From Mansonella perstans (lineage: Eukaryota; Nematoda; Chromadorea; Rhabditida; Onchocercidae), in the NCBI GenBank assembly GCA_037074765.1, contig JBAMDO010000568.1, forward strand, positions 310,001-374,000: a stretch of DNA of 64,000 nt, given 5' to 3'. The notes beneath the pieces were generated by a model. It made no database searches. It was not told the DNA's origin and saw only the letters and a program-made list of their open reading frames with translations. Numbering within the stretch: position 1 is the stretch's first letter; the number at the start of each line of letters is the position of its first letter. Below, piece after piece: positions 12,085 to 24,900 of this stretch. The position numbers and the translations under genes are program-made.

Positions 12085-15000
12085 TCGGCTAGATTCGCCA
12101 ACCAATATTATATGAAGGATTAATTCGATTTAGAATTATTTTTATTGAATAATTAATATTAAATTCACTTAAGAATACTTATATTGTTGAAAAGCATTAA
12201 ATTAGACATGTAGATGACTTCTCTTTTTCTCAGCATTTAATAGAATTAATTTATTCTTTGGTTATCGATCCATTTAATATCAAATAGTGTTTTCGAGGGT
12301 ATGAAATTTTAATTTGATAAATTTACAAATGCTGCCAAATATAGAATGAATTGCATTTAAGTGGAAAAAGAGCTACATTTCAGGATACTAACTTTCTCAT
12401 TTTAGGGTACTAACTTTAGTGCTTACTTTTATAGTTGTTTGTTAAAAAAAAAAAAAAAAAAAACACAACCTAAATAAAATCATAAGTAATCAAATGATAT
12501 TATCATTGAATCCTAAAAAAAAAAAGCAAGCAAAATTTTAAAATATTGCATCAGAATACTTATCATACATTTTCAAGTCTTCTCAAATTCTTGTACATTC
12601 TAATATCGCTTGTAATACAAAAGCGAATTCTCGTTTCTATTTGATACTTTTTGCGCTTATAAACAGAAAACTAAAGAGATAAATTGAACTTGAAAAAACA
12701 TTTCTCAGATTATTCTATCAATCTAATTTATATCTAACATTTTATAAAGATACCTGTACATTCCATATCAACTTAACTGTTGAATTTTCTATTTTCTGAT
12801 TCCATTTACTCTGCTTCAACTCCAAATATTTGGACAGAATTTGAAGACCGAAAAATTTGCATTTTGAAATAGAGAACTTTACAGCGAAATCATGAACAAA
12901 TTTTCAGTCTTTCACGTATTCAGTGCGTATAATTTTTGACTGTCGTAATAGGAAAATTTAGTTGTTGATATGGCGCTTCTAGACTGATTGATATCAATAG
13001 ATATCTTTACAGTATCATTAAATTTGCCTCAAATCGGTTTAATATAATTAAACAAATATGCAGTAGGATGAAAATGCGTAGGCATTAAACTAGTGGAGTT
13101 TGTGTCAAGCGGTACTTTGAATAAGGATAATGATCGGAATGGCTTTAATTATATTGCAATCTATTAGCATCTATTCCACGGAACATTGTCAAGAAAATTA
13201 GAAATGAATATATGGCATCTTTGATTCAAGCCGTTATAAATTTTTGCCTCTCGAAAATATAATAATTTGAAATGTCACAGCTTAAAATCAAAGCATAAAA
13301 CATATTAGTAGTTTCTTTTCCTATAGACTTGGCATCATAACAGTAAATGTTGCAGAAGGATGAATAACACTCTTAATTTCGCTCTTTCTTTCAGGTAGGA
13401 ATCTATTTCTGGAATCTATCTTGTGGAAGAGTTTCCACTTCTTTTTGTACATCGCTTTCTATATATGATCATGAAAATTTTTTAAAAAAAAGTTCACAAA
13501 TCCCATTGGAAACTGCGAGTCAGTTTCTTTTTTTGTTTTTAACGAATAAGGTTTTGGAGTTTTTTTGAGTCATTTTTTTGAGTCACAATATGCCGAACAA
13601 ACGAGAAGTTTCCCTTTTTGCAATATGAGTTGGATACTTACCGGAAGAAGATCAGCTGTTGTCAGTGTGGATTGTCCACCATGCAAGTTTTTTTTCTTAG
13701 CATTTATTGCATTATTAGAATCTGAATTTGTAAAAGATGATTCAAGCTTAACGAAGTGCTACAGAAATTACTATTTTATTAAAAATCATAATGAAATCAT
13801 TGGAGAGCAAAGAAAGTTGACATGAACAACTTGATAAACATTGCAGAGGTACAGGAAACACAAAAACTGTCCCAGTAACTTAATGTGAGCAAAACTATGA
13901 ACTTCTTATAGCTGTCCTAAAATATGCAATGAAAGAAGTCCTTATTATGGTTCAGTCACTGATCATCATAATATATAAGGAGCTGCATATTATTACCACA
14001 TCTATTTTATTTTATAAATGAGGCATTTATTTTCAAATGATATATTAAAAATTATTGTTATAATATCTAGCTTTAAAACTTTGGTGCTTAACGGTAAAAC
14101 TATGGATGAGATCAGTTATTCTGATTGTTATTATAGAGCATATAATCTACTTGAATTCTACTATAGCAATTTGAGAAAGTAGGCTACCAATAACAACAAC
14201 GAATACTTTCGTTCCTCCTGAATAATATACTGCAACGAGATTTAAAATGAAAACTCGAAAGTAAGACACATAAATCAAGTGATGAGCTTAAATAATAAAA
14301 ATGACCAGTTTCACCAATTCTGGGTCTCTTTTGCTTTATCTGTTTTGATCTAGAACACATAATTGACAAAGTCGTCAAGGTTAATTTAAAAAAATAACAG
14401 AATTAAACAAAAACCCGCCTCTTGTTACTATTATACGCTTTGTTTTTGCCATATAATATCATCATAGATCATTTGACTTACATGTAAATAACTTTCAAAG
14501 TGATGATCTCTAAATCAACAATTCATTTAAAAAAAAAACGCTTTAAATACCTGACTAATTGAAATGTTCCTATTTACAAAATCTCGCCATCTTTTTTAAA
14601 TTTTAGTTATAACTGGAGTTATATTTACTTATCTTTTTAAAATCTGAACATATTATCTAATATAAATTACTCGATAATTATATATAAACAACGGAATGAC
14701 CAGTAAATGAAATATCTAACACTACGATATATAAAAACAAGGCACAAGAAATGTATCACAGACCCTCAGTAATAAACTGATTTAAACAATATCCAAATGG
14801 AACAAATATGACGGAGTGAGAAGGGAAACAAACAAAGGAAAGATTAAACCAAAAAAAAAAACGGAAAAAATTAACTTTGATAAATAAAATATAAGACATA
14901 CTTTACACTTCAACAAAACAGAACTTTCGCTTGATTATGAAAAATTGACAAAATAAAGGTTTGTTGCTCTACTGCTTTGAAGGCATATATTTGAAATCAC

Positions 15001-15219
15001 GAAATTGACTAAGAAGTGAAATGAGAACCAATACTAAGAAGTGAAATGAGAACTGATATGAAAAGGTGAAACTATGTAGACGAAAAAACAATAGAATTCT
15101 TGAATGAAGAAAAAATATCACAGAACTTGAAAGAAATAAATACATCTAAAAGAACCATAATAATTACTGTCCAAATAATGATAATTCATTCTGTGGGCAA
15201 AATTAGCTTATCTCCATCA
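12085..15219. other. Intergenic region between tRNA-Ile and AP-1 mu
   Basis: No exon is supported. An 86-codon open frame at 13565-13825 shows no domain or clear splice context and was rejected. A short direct repeat (AAGAAGTGAAATGAGAAC, spacing about 25 bp) lies near 15010-15055. Long A runs occur at 12440-12465. Confidence 0.5.
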
Positions 15220-17566
15220 TCACTGCATTCGCAATTGATAATCACCATTTTGTGTGACGTAACGAACCCATGGTAACGCTTGATATCCACTTTTTTCAAT
15301 AATTTTCAAGTAGCGGACCTAAATAGTTCTCTTAACGTTTGAAGTGAAACGCATACCAACTTTGAATATCAGAAATTCACCTGAAGACCACTCGTTGTAA
15401 AGTACGGGATCTCAAACTTCACTGAAATTGGTGCTTTTCTCTCCGTCTCATCACTTACAATCGAAGGTAAACAGAAGTGAGCACGCATTAAATATTCACG
15501 TCCACCTGAAAGCCATTCACTTCTTTATTTATGTAATAAGATCAAAAAGCACTTCATTTTTGATAATAACCCAAAGCACAGAATTTGAAACAAGAAATTC
15601 GAAATGTTAACCAGGGAAACTTCGGATCATCCAAACAAAAGCACTGAGCTCAGGAACATATTTTACTGAACCAACGGAAGTTTTGAATTTAGGCGAATCT
15701 GCATCACTGGGCACAGGTATGATGATCTCTACATGATTTGCAATAGACTGACATTTGAACTGAGATTTTGCCTGAACATGGATGCTTTTAAAGCACAAAT
15801 TCCTAGACGGTAATGAACACTATACAAAACAGCATAGTTATATAAACGTACCATTATGAAATCTAAATCAGACAAATATGATGCAATAAAATAGATCACC
15901 TTCACCATATATTCAACTCTAGAATGAGCATGCTTCTCCATACAAGATTCCACCCAAATCAACGGCTTTATAGTTGTAGTTAAACGATAATTCATTAGTT
16001 CAAACTCTCCATCCGGTGGTACGAAACTTATGGTACGGTCATTTTCAAACCGAGATAATCGTACACATTGATGAAATTTCACATCTTCTAACTCTACAGC
16101 TTTACCTCGTCCTCCTGAAAATCAGTGTTAAATTTCGAACATATCAAATACTATAAGTCTGTGCAGTTTGATGAAATTTTTTACAAATGGGATGCAAAAA
16201 TAATTTAGCAAAATAAAATTTGAATGAAAAACACGCACTTGAGTATGTTTGAAAAAGAACTTTGTCATTAAGTCCAAGACGTAATTCAGGCATTCCGGAG
16301 AGCAGAACTCGCATCTTAATCGTTCCAACAATTTCGCTTCGCAATACGGAGCCGGAAGCATTGATCTATGACATATTTCATATAAAAACTTGACAAAAAA
16401 AAAGAATGCCGTTTATTCCAAAGTCTCGATTAGTCTTTCAATAACAATTCTAAACTCACCAACATATTAACTGATTCGATGACATCAAGAAAAACTTCAT
16501 TTTTACGATATTTTAATCCATCCGAACGCCAAGAAACTGCATTCGTTATCGCCATTGGAGGTCTTGGAGCAATGTCGAGCATATATCGTTCTTGTGTGAT
16601 ATACCTGAACAATTTGTTCGTGACTGAAACATAACATTGAATTCATTCATTTTATGATATATTAAAGAAATAACTACTCTTGTAAAATTCGACTCTCCGT
16701 TGTTTGTGGATAACCGAAATCCATCATTTCATCCAAAAGCTCATAGAAAACGACAAAATTATCTCGTACTGATTCCTCTTCGAAATCCTTAAAAGAAAAT
16801 CAATAAACGAATGCATTTAAAGAAATGTACCTTCAGTGATATACAACATATCATTTATACGAATTATTATAGTCAGCCTAAAAAAATTAACCTTGAAATA
16901 TTCACTGAACACTTCAATACATTTATATAGGAATGCGAGTATCATTGCGACATTAACATTTTTCTTTGATATTGAAACAACTGAAACAACAACAAGATCA
17001 ATAGCAAAATGATAAATGAAGATTGTATAATATCTTTCTGCCCAACTGAATTAGTTTACTGTGTACGTATTACAAACAAATTAGTCTCTAAATCTCATAA
17101 AATTTTTCAAGGATTATGCTGACTTTGAAATATGAAGTTATACTCGAAATTTTCCGGAATTTATCAAAAAATTCTAAAAGAAAACGAAACCTACGAAATA
17201 TGTTGAGATGCTTGACGTAAACATAGCTGATGCCATGCTTCTGCAATACCGGAGCTAAAAGACCTTCATCCTCTTTCTCCATTAGCAAAGGCATGAAGGA
17301 ATCAATTACGGACATTTCCACATCCCCTCGATAATTCCGTGACATTATCACCTAAATGAAAGTAATTTTTGTTCAGCAATACATAATAAACACTGTTATA
17401 TCTGACATATTATTATCATAAGTTCGAATAAAAATTTAAAAGTTAAATTCATTAATTTTATACATTGTTCTAATTTTAAGATTGCGCATTTAGTATGATA
17501 AAATTATGCAAAAAAAAAAGATACATTTCCTTTCAAATCCAAAATAAAAATAGCTGAACAGGACAT
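15220..17566 (-). CDS. AP1M1: Clathrin adaptor complex AP-1, mu (medium) chain
   Basis: Ten exons join in frame (17566-17525, 17351-17195, 16980-16892, 16787-16678, 16604-16460, 16365-16239, 16114-15900, 15771-15612, 15505-15381, 15318-15220), giving about 422 aa, the usual AP-1 mu size. The N-terminal longin domain opens [13 protein letters not shown] and [11 protein letters not shown]. The linker has [14 protein letters not shown]. The C-terminal mu-homology domain, which binds YxxPhi sorting signals, has [64 protein letters not shown] and [19 protein letters not shown] at the end. It works in AP-1 coats at the trans-Golgi and endosomes. C. elegans has two AP-1 mu genes (unc-101, apm-1); I cannot say which is the orthologue. 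The 42-nt first exon was placed by homology and a GTATCT donor. Confidence 0.96.
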
Positions 17567-17604
17567 TATTGTTTCGCCGTTTATAATTGTAGAGCACTAT
17601 CCGG

Positions 17605-17800
17605 AGAGTATCATCAACAATAAACGATAACCTGAAATTTCAAACGGAAAGCTAATTTACTCGGAAAGTCAATATTATCAACAGTAAGCGATAAACGGAA
17701 AGCTAATTGCTGAAAGCTAATAAGTGATAATTGCTGAAAGCTAATAAGCTAATATCATCAACAGTAAGCGATAAACGAAAAGTTAATTGCTGTTAATATC
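17605..17800. repeat. Degenerate local repeats built from AACAGTAAGCGATAAACG / AAAGCTAATTGCTG
   Basis: The motif ATCAACAGTAAGCGATAAACG followed by AAAGCTAATTGCTG occurs twice nearly intact, with a third degenerate version at the left. A smaller unit, GCTGAAAGCTAATAAG, is duplicated in between. The structure looks like nested slippage duplications just upstream of the AP-1 mu start. Confidence 0.75.
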
Positions 17801-18224
17801 GAACAACAATACTAACAATAATTCAAAGATAACTTTATCTTGAAAACTTGAAACGTCCTATCCGCCTTTATCAGTAAAAACAAAATTCTAGTATCTTGCA
17901 AACATACTGTAATGCTTAAGATTCAATGCACGATACGATAGCTATGATTGCTAATTTCGTATTCATTTAAACTTAAACACAAGATTTTCATTAATTAAAA
18001 TAGAGCCGTATAACAAGAAGAAATTTTTTTCGACAAGAAATGAATTTTTGTTTTTTTCATTTAACGCATAAATTTCATTAATTTTCTTGAATAGCACTTT
18101 CTGTATGCTGCTTATTGTACAAGTATTTTTACTGAAAAAAGTTTTTCAAAGAAGGAAATGAAGTAAAAAATGGCCATATACAACTTCTAAAGCATTGATT
18201 GGTTCTGTGTTTGATATGGTCACG

Positions 18225-18335
18225 TCATGAGAATTGACAAAGGTCACACAGTCATGAGAATTGGCAAAGGTCACACAGTCATGAGAATTGGCAAAGGTCA
18301 CACATACTAATCATGAGAATTGACAAAGGTCAATT
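18225..18335. repeat. 27-bp tandem repeat, four copies
   Basis: TCATGAGAATTGGCAAAGGT begins at 18225, 18252, 18279 and 18311, followed by CACACAG or CACATACTAA. The first three copies have a strict 27-bp period; the last is offset by 5 bp. Each copy contains TCATGA and AAAGGTCA. The array sits between two divergent promoters. Confidence 0.9.
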
Positions 18336-19195
18336 TCTGTAAACGAGTGACCACCTGTAGAAGATGTAAATTCTGGCGCATCAATTTCCGTCAATTTTTC
18401 TGAGCATAATTCTCAGTGATTTCGTCTATATTTTGGAAATTGTAGGTGGTAGCAAACTAATAAAGAATAAATATGCTCTTTTTCTGAACTTTGCAATTTC
18501 TAAGTTCAATCTGAAATGATCATCGATAATTGTACATATCATTGTAATATACCGACGATTGTCGGCAAAAAAAAAAAAAAGTAACTGATATTTAAAAGGT
18601 CAATCTTTCAGATCGATCAACTCATAAAACAATCTCCTACATTGAGTTTTTTCACTTCACCAATGCCAAATTATCGCAAAGAATGCAAGTTTTTCATAAA
18701 CTTGCTGTTTTTGACCAGGATCATTGACCTTCAATGCCCTCTTAACTAAGAGCTCTCAGCTTTCGATGATGACCTATCACTAATTTTGTCAACTCTAAGA
18801 TTTTCATCTTTCCAGGCTACAATTGCATTTTTGTATTTTCATAAACAAGTTCTTGAATCCATTAAATATGCAATTAAATATGGCAAATTATGTAATTAAT
18901 TTTAAGATTATAAAAGAAATCATTTTGTTTCACTCCTTGTCTAAATCACTTCCTAATTTAAAAACCCTCACTTCATCCCAATCCTTCCTGTATCAGTATC
19001 ACTAATATCAATTAGAGTACAAATATTGTCACACAGTCACCGCAAAATATCGGTCGGCCTGATAGTGGAATTTTAAGTGAGCTATTAATTGGTTTTAAAT
19101 ATGAATTTCAGTGAGAGTGAAATTAAATTTCTTAGTTTGTTTCGATAATATTTTCACGCTTATCAAGCTTATCAACGCTTATCAACATCAATTTA

Positions 19196-21235
19196 ATGAA
19201 TACAATCAAGAACATGGGTGAAGTGAAAAAGAAAGTTGATCAAGACGGTGAACGACATCTCTTCATACATCAACAGAAAAATGGGTGTGTTTTCATGCAA
19301 AATTTAAATATAGTTTGGAAAAAAAAAATTTGGAAAGAGGAAATGAAGATTAAAAATAATGAATAAAATTATTACTTCGAAAAGGAAAAATTCATGTTTA
19401 ATTTTTCATAGTTATTTCATATAGATTTAATTCAAAATAATGAAAATTGCTGATCGAATATTTTCAGCATGCAGCAAGTATCATCGCAAAAAATTGCAAT
19501 TGATACTTTGACTTATATACGGAAAATCATAAGTCTTGGGAAGTACAACAGTGCTCAGTGAGTTTTACAGTCATTTCAAATCATTTTAATAGCAAGTTGT
19601 AATGAAATTCAAAAATGTATTGCAAAAAGGGAAGAAAATAAATTTGGACGGAGATTATTTCTGGTGTATTTTTGATATATCATTAAAATATATTGAAGTT
19701 ATCCTATTTTTAGTTACACTGAGAAATCCTTTTCAAAAAGTCGTTTTCAGGGAACTCATTGAGCTGTTGGAAATGGAAAGAAAGCGTTTGCTAGAAGCAT
19801 TGCCTTATCAGTTTGTTGTTTCAAACATTATATTATGTGTAATCAAGATGATTTGCGAAGAAAATTGTCAAACCAGTGCTGCATTTGGAGATCTAGTACT
19901 CCATGATTCTTTAAATGTTCGCTTACTTTTCAGTTTGAAGAGTAGAGTATACTTTTTACTGCAATAATGAAGAAATGCAATTTTTTAGAGTAGACTTTTT
20001 ACTGCAATAATGAAGAAATGCAATTTTTTTCATGTTCCGAAATTTAGCAATATCACATTGTAGGAACTCTGGAAAACTCCAGGCTGCAGGAAAATTATGG
20101 ATCCTCGAGAACTTCGAAAATCGGCTCTTGTTGCTATCACTGAATTTGCAACTGAAATTAGCACTTGTATTGAAGATATTTGTGCTCAGGTAAAAGTTTT
20201 CATTTAAGAACAACCATAATGAATTATTAAATATGCTTTAAATTTCAATTTCTAAGGAGCAGCATTTGTACAACTTTTACTAAATCTTAGTAGTGTTCTC
20301 CAAGAGATTTTTGTTGATTACGTTAACGACAATTTCATTTGTTTCATTAGCATAAACTGCTTAAACTGTCAGGATTTTTGAAAAATGATGTGTGGGATAC
20401 AATATTATTGAAATAACTCTGTATGGTGAGCAGTAGCATTGGGCAGTAGTGCAGTTTTCGTAACATATTTCATCATTAAGGTTGCCATTTTCATTCACTG
20501 TTCTTAGAATCATAAATGACGAACAAAAACATAGATTATTTTTACAGGCTGGTGACCACATCTGTACATCTGATGTTATCATAACGCATTCATTGTCGCT
20601 ATCATCTACGCTTAGAGCATTCTTCAAATCAGCTCGTAAAAGCCAGAAAAGTTTTCAATTGCTAGTAGTAGATGAAGAAATTGATTATGGTGATTACTTA
20701 TCGTCAGTGGATGTTTTAACTGCCATGCAGCATGCTACCAGAGTGTTTATCTCAGCTGTCGCTGTATTCCCAGATGGCTCGTGTTTGGCACCAGCAGGTA
20801 TTATTTCATTTTATATTGGACATTATAAAAAGCTTGATTTATTAACTTAAGAGGCTGGGCGTAAAATTTTTTTTTGAATAGTAGATTTAGTATTTCAGTG
20901 TTGTTTTAAGTAATATTTCAGGATGTTTAATGATATGCTTAGCAGCTAAACGACATGCAGTACCAGTTTCAGTTTGTACTTCTTTCTACAAATTTACTCC
21001 GTTTTTTGTAGCAGATATTGATCGTATACATTCTTTCGGTTCCTCTACTGATGTAGTATCTTTCACAGAGATGGAAGAAATGAGAGATGCTCAAATTGTC
21101 AATCCTCTCTTTGATCTGATCTCTGCAGAGCTTATATTACAGTATATTTCACATACATCTACCTTCACTCCCTCCCACGTATACCGTTTTATTGGGGATT
21201 ATTATTGCTGTGATCGCATTGAAATGTCATTGTAG
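19196..21235 (+). CDS. EIF2B2: Translation initiation factor eIF2B, beta subunit
   Basis: Six exons join in frame (19196-19284, 19468-19557, 19751-19916, 20064-20189, 20548-20797, 20922-21235), giving about 344 aa (family about 350). The N-terminal helical part is followed by the Rossmann-like regulatory domain: AGDHICTSDVIITHSLSLS, FQLLVVDEEIDYGDYL, DGSCLAPAGCLMICLAAKRH. The conserved C-terminal FDLISAELI and PSHVYRFIGDYY end the protein. eIF2B is the guanine exchange factor for eIF2; the beta subunit belongs to the alpha/beta/delta regulatory core that senses phosphorylated eIF2. The start could alternatively be the second Met, six codons on. A large same-strand gene follows after 675 bp. 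Intron 3 contains a 43-bp duplication. Confidence 0.93.
19941..20028 (+). repeat. 43-bp direct duplication inside eIF2B beta intron 3
   Basis: ACTTTTTACTGCAATAATGA plus following sequence begins at 19951 and again at 19994, with AGAGTA just ahead of both copies. The duplication lies wholly in the intron and does not alter coding sequence. Confidence 0.85.
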
Positions 21236-21910
21236 ATGCTCTTTGTATGATGAACAACTTTTAATGATAACAGTTATCATTAGAAGTGCAATTTTCTGCA
21301 TGTTATTTCATTTACGGTACATTTAATACATGCAGTGATTGAAATTTTTTTATAGCAAAGATCCAGTCTTTATATTCTTAGTATCCGAGAAGGCTTCATG
21401 TTACGTGTCAAATTGTATTGCATCCTACGGTACCTACAAGATTCTAACACATAAAAGTGATTGATAATCCATTGGTCTGTTAAAAATATTATGCTGAAGT
21501 ATTAAATCTCAGAAGATGCATAATTTTCACGATTCAGTTAATCTACTTTACCAGCTATATTTTTCTCATCAGTTTTTTTTTTTGCCGCCCTATTCAATTC
21601 TTTGGTAAGATCTACTTTAGTTTAAGGATTTTTACATATTCTTGGCTAGAATTAACTGGCTGTTATTTCATTGAAAGACTATTTCTTGCATTGCTTTCGT
21701 TGATACAATCCTAGTGGAGGCTTATTTTCCGAAGTAGAAATTAAAAGGCGAGCAAATGCTCCATTTTTCCAACTTTCCATCACACATTGATACCGTGAAA
21801 CATGAAACGAATTATTCTGATGTTATTGGAAACTTTTTGCTAATGGAATTTGACCCATGCGAGAGTATACGAGATTTGCAGTTCAGATAGGAATTTTCAC
21901 TTACAGATGA
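21236..21910 (+). other. Spacer between eIF2B beta and the CABIN1-like gene
   Basis: 675 bp without coding exons. The spacer ends in CACTTACAG four nt before the downstream ATG, which is a possible trans-splice acceptor. A T-rich stretch near 21570 contains a run of 11 T. Confidence 0.5.
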
Positions 21911-24900
21911 ATGGCAGAGCCAGGTGATGCAGTACGGGTGGACAATGTGGAAAATAGTAGCGATGATGAGGGAGAGGATGAAGAGGAAAGCAGTACAGAA
22001 AGTAATGGAAGTTCAACTGAAGAGAGCAACAATAATTATGAAAGTGAAGAAGAAAGTAGCGATGATGATGAGGATGATGACACAAATGTTTGGGATTCTG
22101 TGGACGATGGAGCACAAACGGAAGAAGCAGTTGTGAGTTTTGTTGATGTTAGATATGTTAAATGATATGCGATAGTGACGAATAATGCATAAATTAATTT
22201 TAGGAAGCTTCACTGCAAGCAGATTATACTAAGGCCCTCAATTTTATCATAGATGGTCGCAAGCAGAAAGCGCTTACAATAATGGAAAAACTTCTTCAAC
22301 ACCCTATTCTTCAAAAGTTTGAAGTCATTATATTAACCTGTCATTTTCCTGATTCTGTTGATGTAGTTATAGAAGAGCGCTCATCATTTCTTGTATTTCA
22401 ATTGTTTTAATTAGTCTTAAACAGGATTACGCAATGCTTCAAATAAAACTGTTTATTTGGTATTACATGATAGTATGATATTTGTAGTTAATATTTGTAG
22501 AACCTGGCTTTGTACTACTCAAATATTAACCAGTTTATTATTTATGCGCATTTCATTGATTATATTTGCTCTGCAGGTCAATATCAATTTGTTCAACTGG
22601 AATGAAGCTAGAAAAGAAGCTTGTGCTAATCAGTCTCGTGTATCATCTATGGCTCGCCTTTTCTCTTCCTTGCACTTCAATATTGGTCGACTTTTAGATG
22701 ATCCAATAAATCATTTGTTAAGCGTAAGTTTTGTCTTTATAGTTTTAAATAATTAAATGTATCTTATGATTTTAAATAGTTTTTCATTTTTATCCGAAGC
22801 TTTCATCAATATTCCAAACTAAAATCTAGCCTAAAGAACATTGATATAATAACTTATTAATTTGAGATATTTTAGTCAAGATTAATCTGCGTTGTTGTTT
22901 TGCAGACCTGATTTTTTTTTCCTTATACAAAACAGTCAGGTTTTTAGTAAGATTTCTATTTTTATCTTTTTATTTTGCAGGCATTAACCGTTTATCCAAA
23001 TGATGAACATTTATGGAAATACGTTGGCGAAGAATCCCTGAAAGTACGGGACTGGTCCATGGCACTGTACGCATTCAGAAATTGTTCATCTGCTTTGAGT
23101 GTTATTCGTGGAATTCTTATCGCTTTGTATAACTCCAATCTGTTTGAAGGTATTTCAGTTATTCGTTAATTATTTCCAGAGTTCAGAAAGTCATTTACTC
23201 ATTTGATGAGATATGTTGCACTCTGAGATGCTAAGCCTTATTTTGCATTAAAATTTTCTTATATTTTTGTATGCTAATGATGGTTAGTAAAAGAAAATCT
23301 GAGTGTTTCAGGGATTAATTTCTTCAAAAAAATAAAACATCGGTTTAGACGTTCAAAAGTATTTTCTTCATGCACTGAAAATATTTAAATTCAAGGAAAA
23401 TAAACTTTATGAAGTAAATATAAGATGAAGTATTATCACGAAACTGGGATCTGCGCGATAAGGAAGTGCCAGCTAGACTTGCCCAGTCATCATTATGTAA
23501 CATATGTTACGTGTTGCGATTACACTAAGGGCCAAATCATGAAAAGAGATGTGATATACCTATCAAGCTTATAACAGTTTTAGATTGTCTCCTGAAAATA
23601 AAATCTGTATTAGAATACGACAAAACTTATTTTTTGGGACGAGTTTTGAAGGAAATCATTCGAGAGACGAATTCTTATTGGGAAATGAAATGCCGCCAGA
23701 TATTTAATGAAGATCCGGCGCTTGTGCAGGATGAAGATGTTGGGAAAATCACAAGGAGAGAAAAAGATTTGGTGAGTTTGGCAGACTGTTTTTCTTGAAT
23801 TCTGTCTTCGAATTGTTGTAAATCTTTTTTTTTTCCTTGTTTCCTATTTTGTTGACTCAGTTCTGTTTTATTTTCTACCAAACAGTTAAGGATGGTATTT
23901 TGAATCATGTAGATACGAATTTAAAAAATAAATTTGTTTTGTCTTTATTAAAAACTTGTCTTTGTTCATTTAGTAAATAAACAATGACTCAAACTTGGAA
24001 AATTCGACAATCTTAGGAGTGAACTGAAGCAATTAGGTAATTGGAAGATTAAGATTAACTGTATTTTTTGAATTAATGGATGGTTGTTTTAATGTCATCA
24101 TGTGGAAGTCATTTCCAGATTCTAAATGAAATCATAAATATTGGAAAGCCTACTGCTAACATCGAATCTGTATTCAAACCAGTGCTGATTGACATGGACA
24201 GTTGTTCCAAGTATGTAATCGTTTCTGTCGATTGTAGAACGATCTTTTCATTTTTGCATATTTTTTTTTATTGGATGTTGCATTCAGTTTTTCAGCTTAG
24301 CAGAAATAGGAATTTATTTGTGCGATATATATGACCGTATCGAATGCTTTTCCAGTGTAAGTCGCTCATTATTTGTCCACATTTTCTGCTGAAAAATGCA
24401 ACAGCTGTACCTTTCATGCTGTGATATAATTTTTATCCGCTCTATGCATTGACAATATGCTCTTGAATGATGTTGTTTACAAGTTCATTTTAAAATTTGT
24501 TGGAATTCATGTGCAATTCAATCACGATATGTGCATTCATCTGCAGAAAGTTTTCATTGCAAGGTTTGATTCGGGGAAAGGAAAGGTCAAAACATTAAGT
24601 ATGGTAAAACATTCTATCAAAATATTTTTGCAGTTCTCAAAACAGTCTGTAGTGATATGTAATACGAACGCGTTGGATGAGTTCGAAGAAATCGCTCATG
24701 ATATTTCTAATGATCTCATGGATTGTGTTAACGTAGTCCAGGACTTAATTGATAGAATTGTATCCGCAGAAGCTGTTATTGATCATGCTTCAAATATTGT
24801 AAGTTGTGTTGATTTTTGTGTTTTTCTTTTATTGCGCACATATTTTACAAAATTCAAGTGAATTAAAATCATATTTATTGGCAAAAATATACTGAATAGT

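Larger units (their letters stand above)
17567..19195. other. Divergent intergenic region (AP-1 mu and eIF2B beta promoters)
   Basis: This 1.6-kb interval separates two divergently transcribed genes, so both promoters should lie here. It contains two clusters of local repeats (17605-17800 and 18225-18335), listed separately. No exon is supported. Confidence 0.5.

Noticed and set aside
13565..13825. 86-codon open frame starting MSHFFESQYAEQTR
   Set aside because: No recognisable domain, no homologous neighbour exon, and AT-rich composition typical of chance open frames.
18225..18335. CRISPR-like array of 27-bp repeats
   Set aside because: Copies are adjacent with no unique spacers, and the genome is eukaryotic; it is a simple tandem repeat.
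21897..22213. Antisense His/Pro-rich frames opposite the first CABIN1 exon
   Set aside because: Mirror of the acidic Ser/Asp codons of the real exon.
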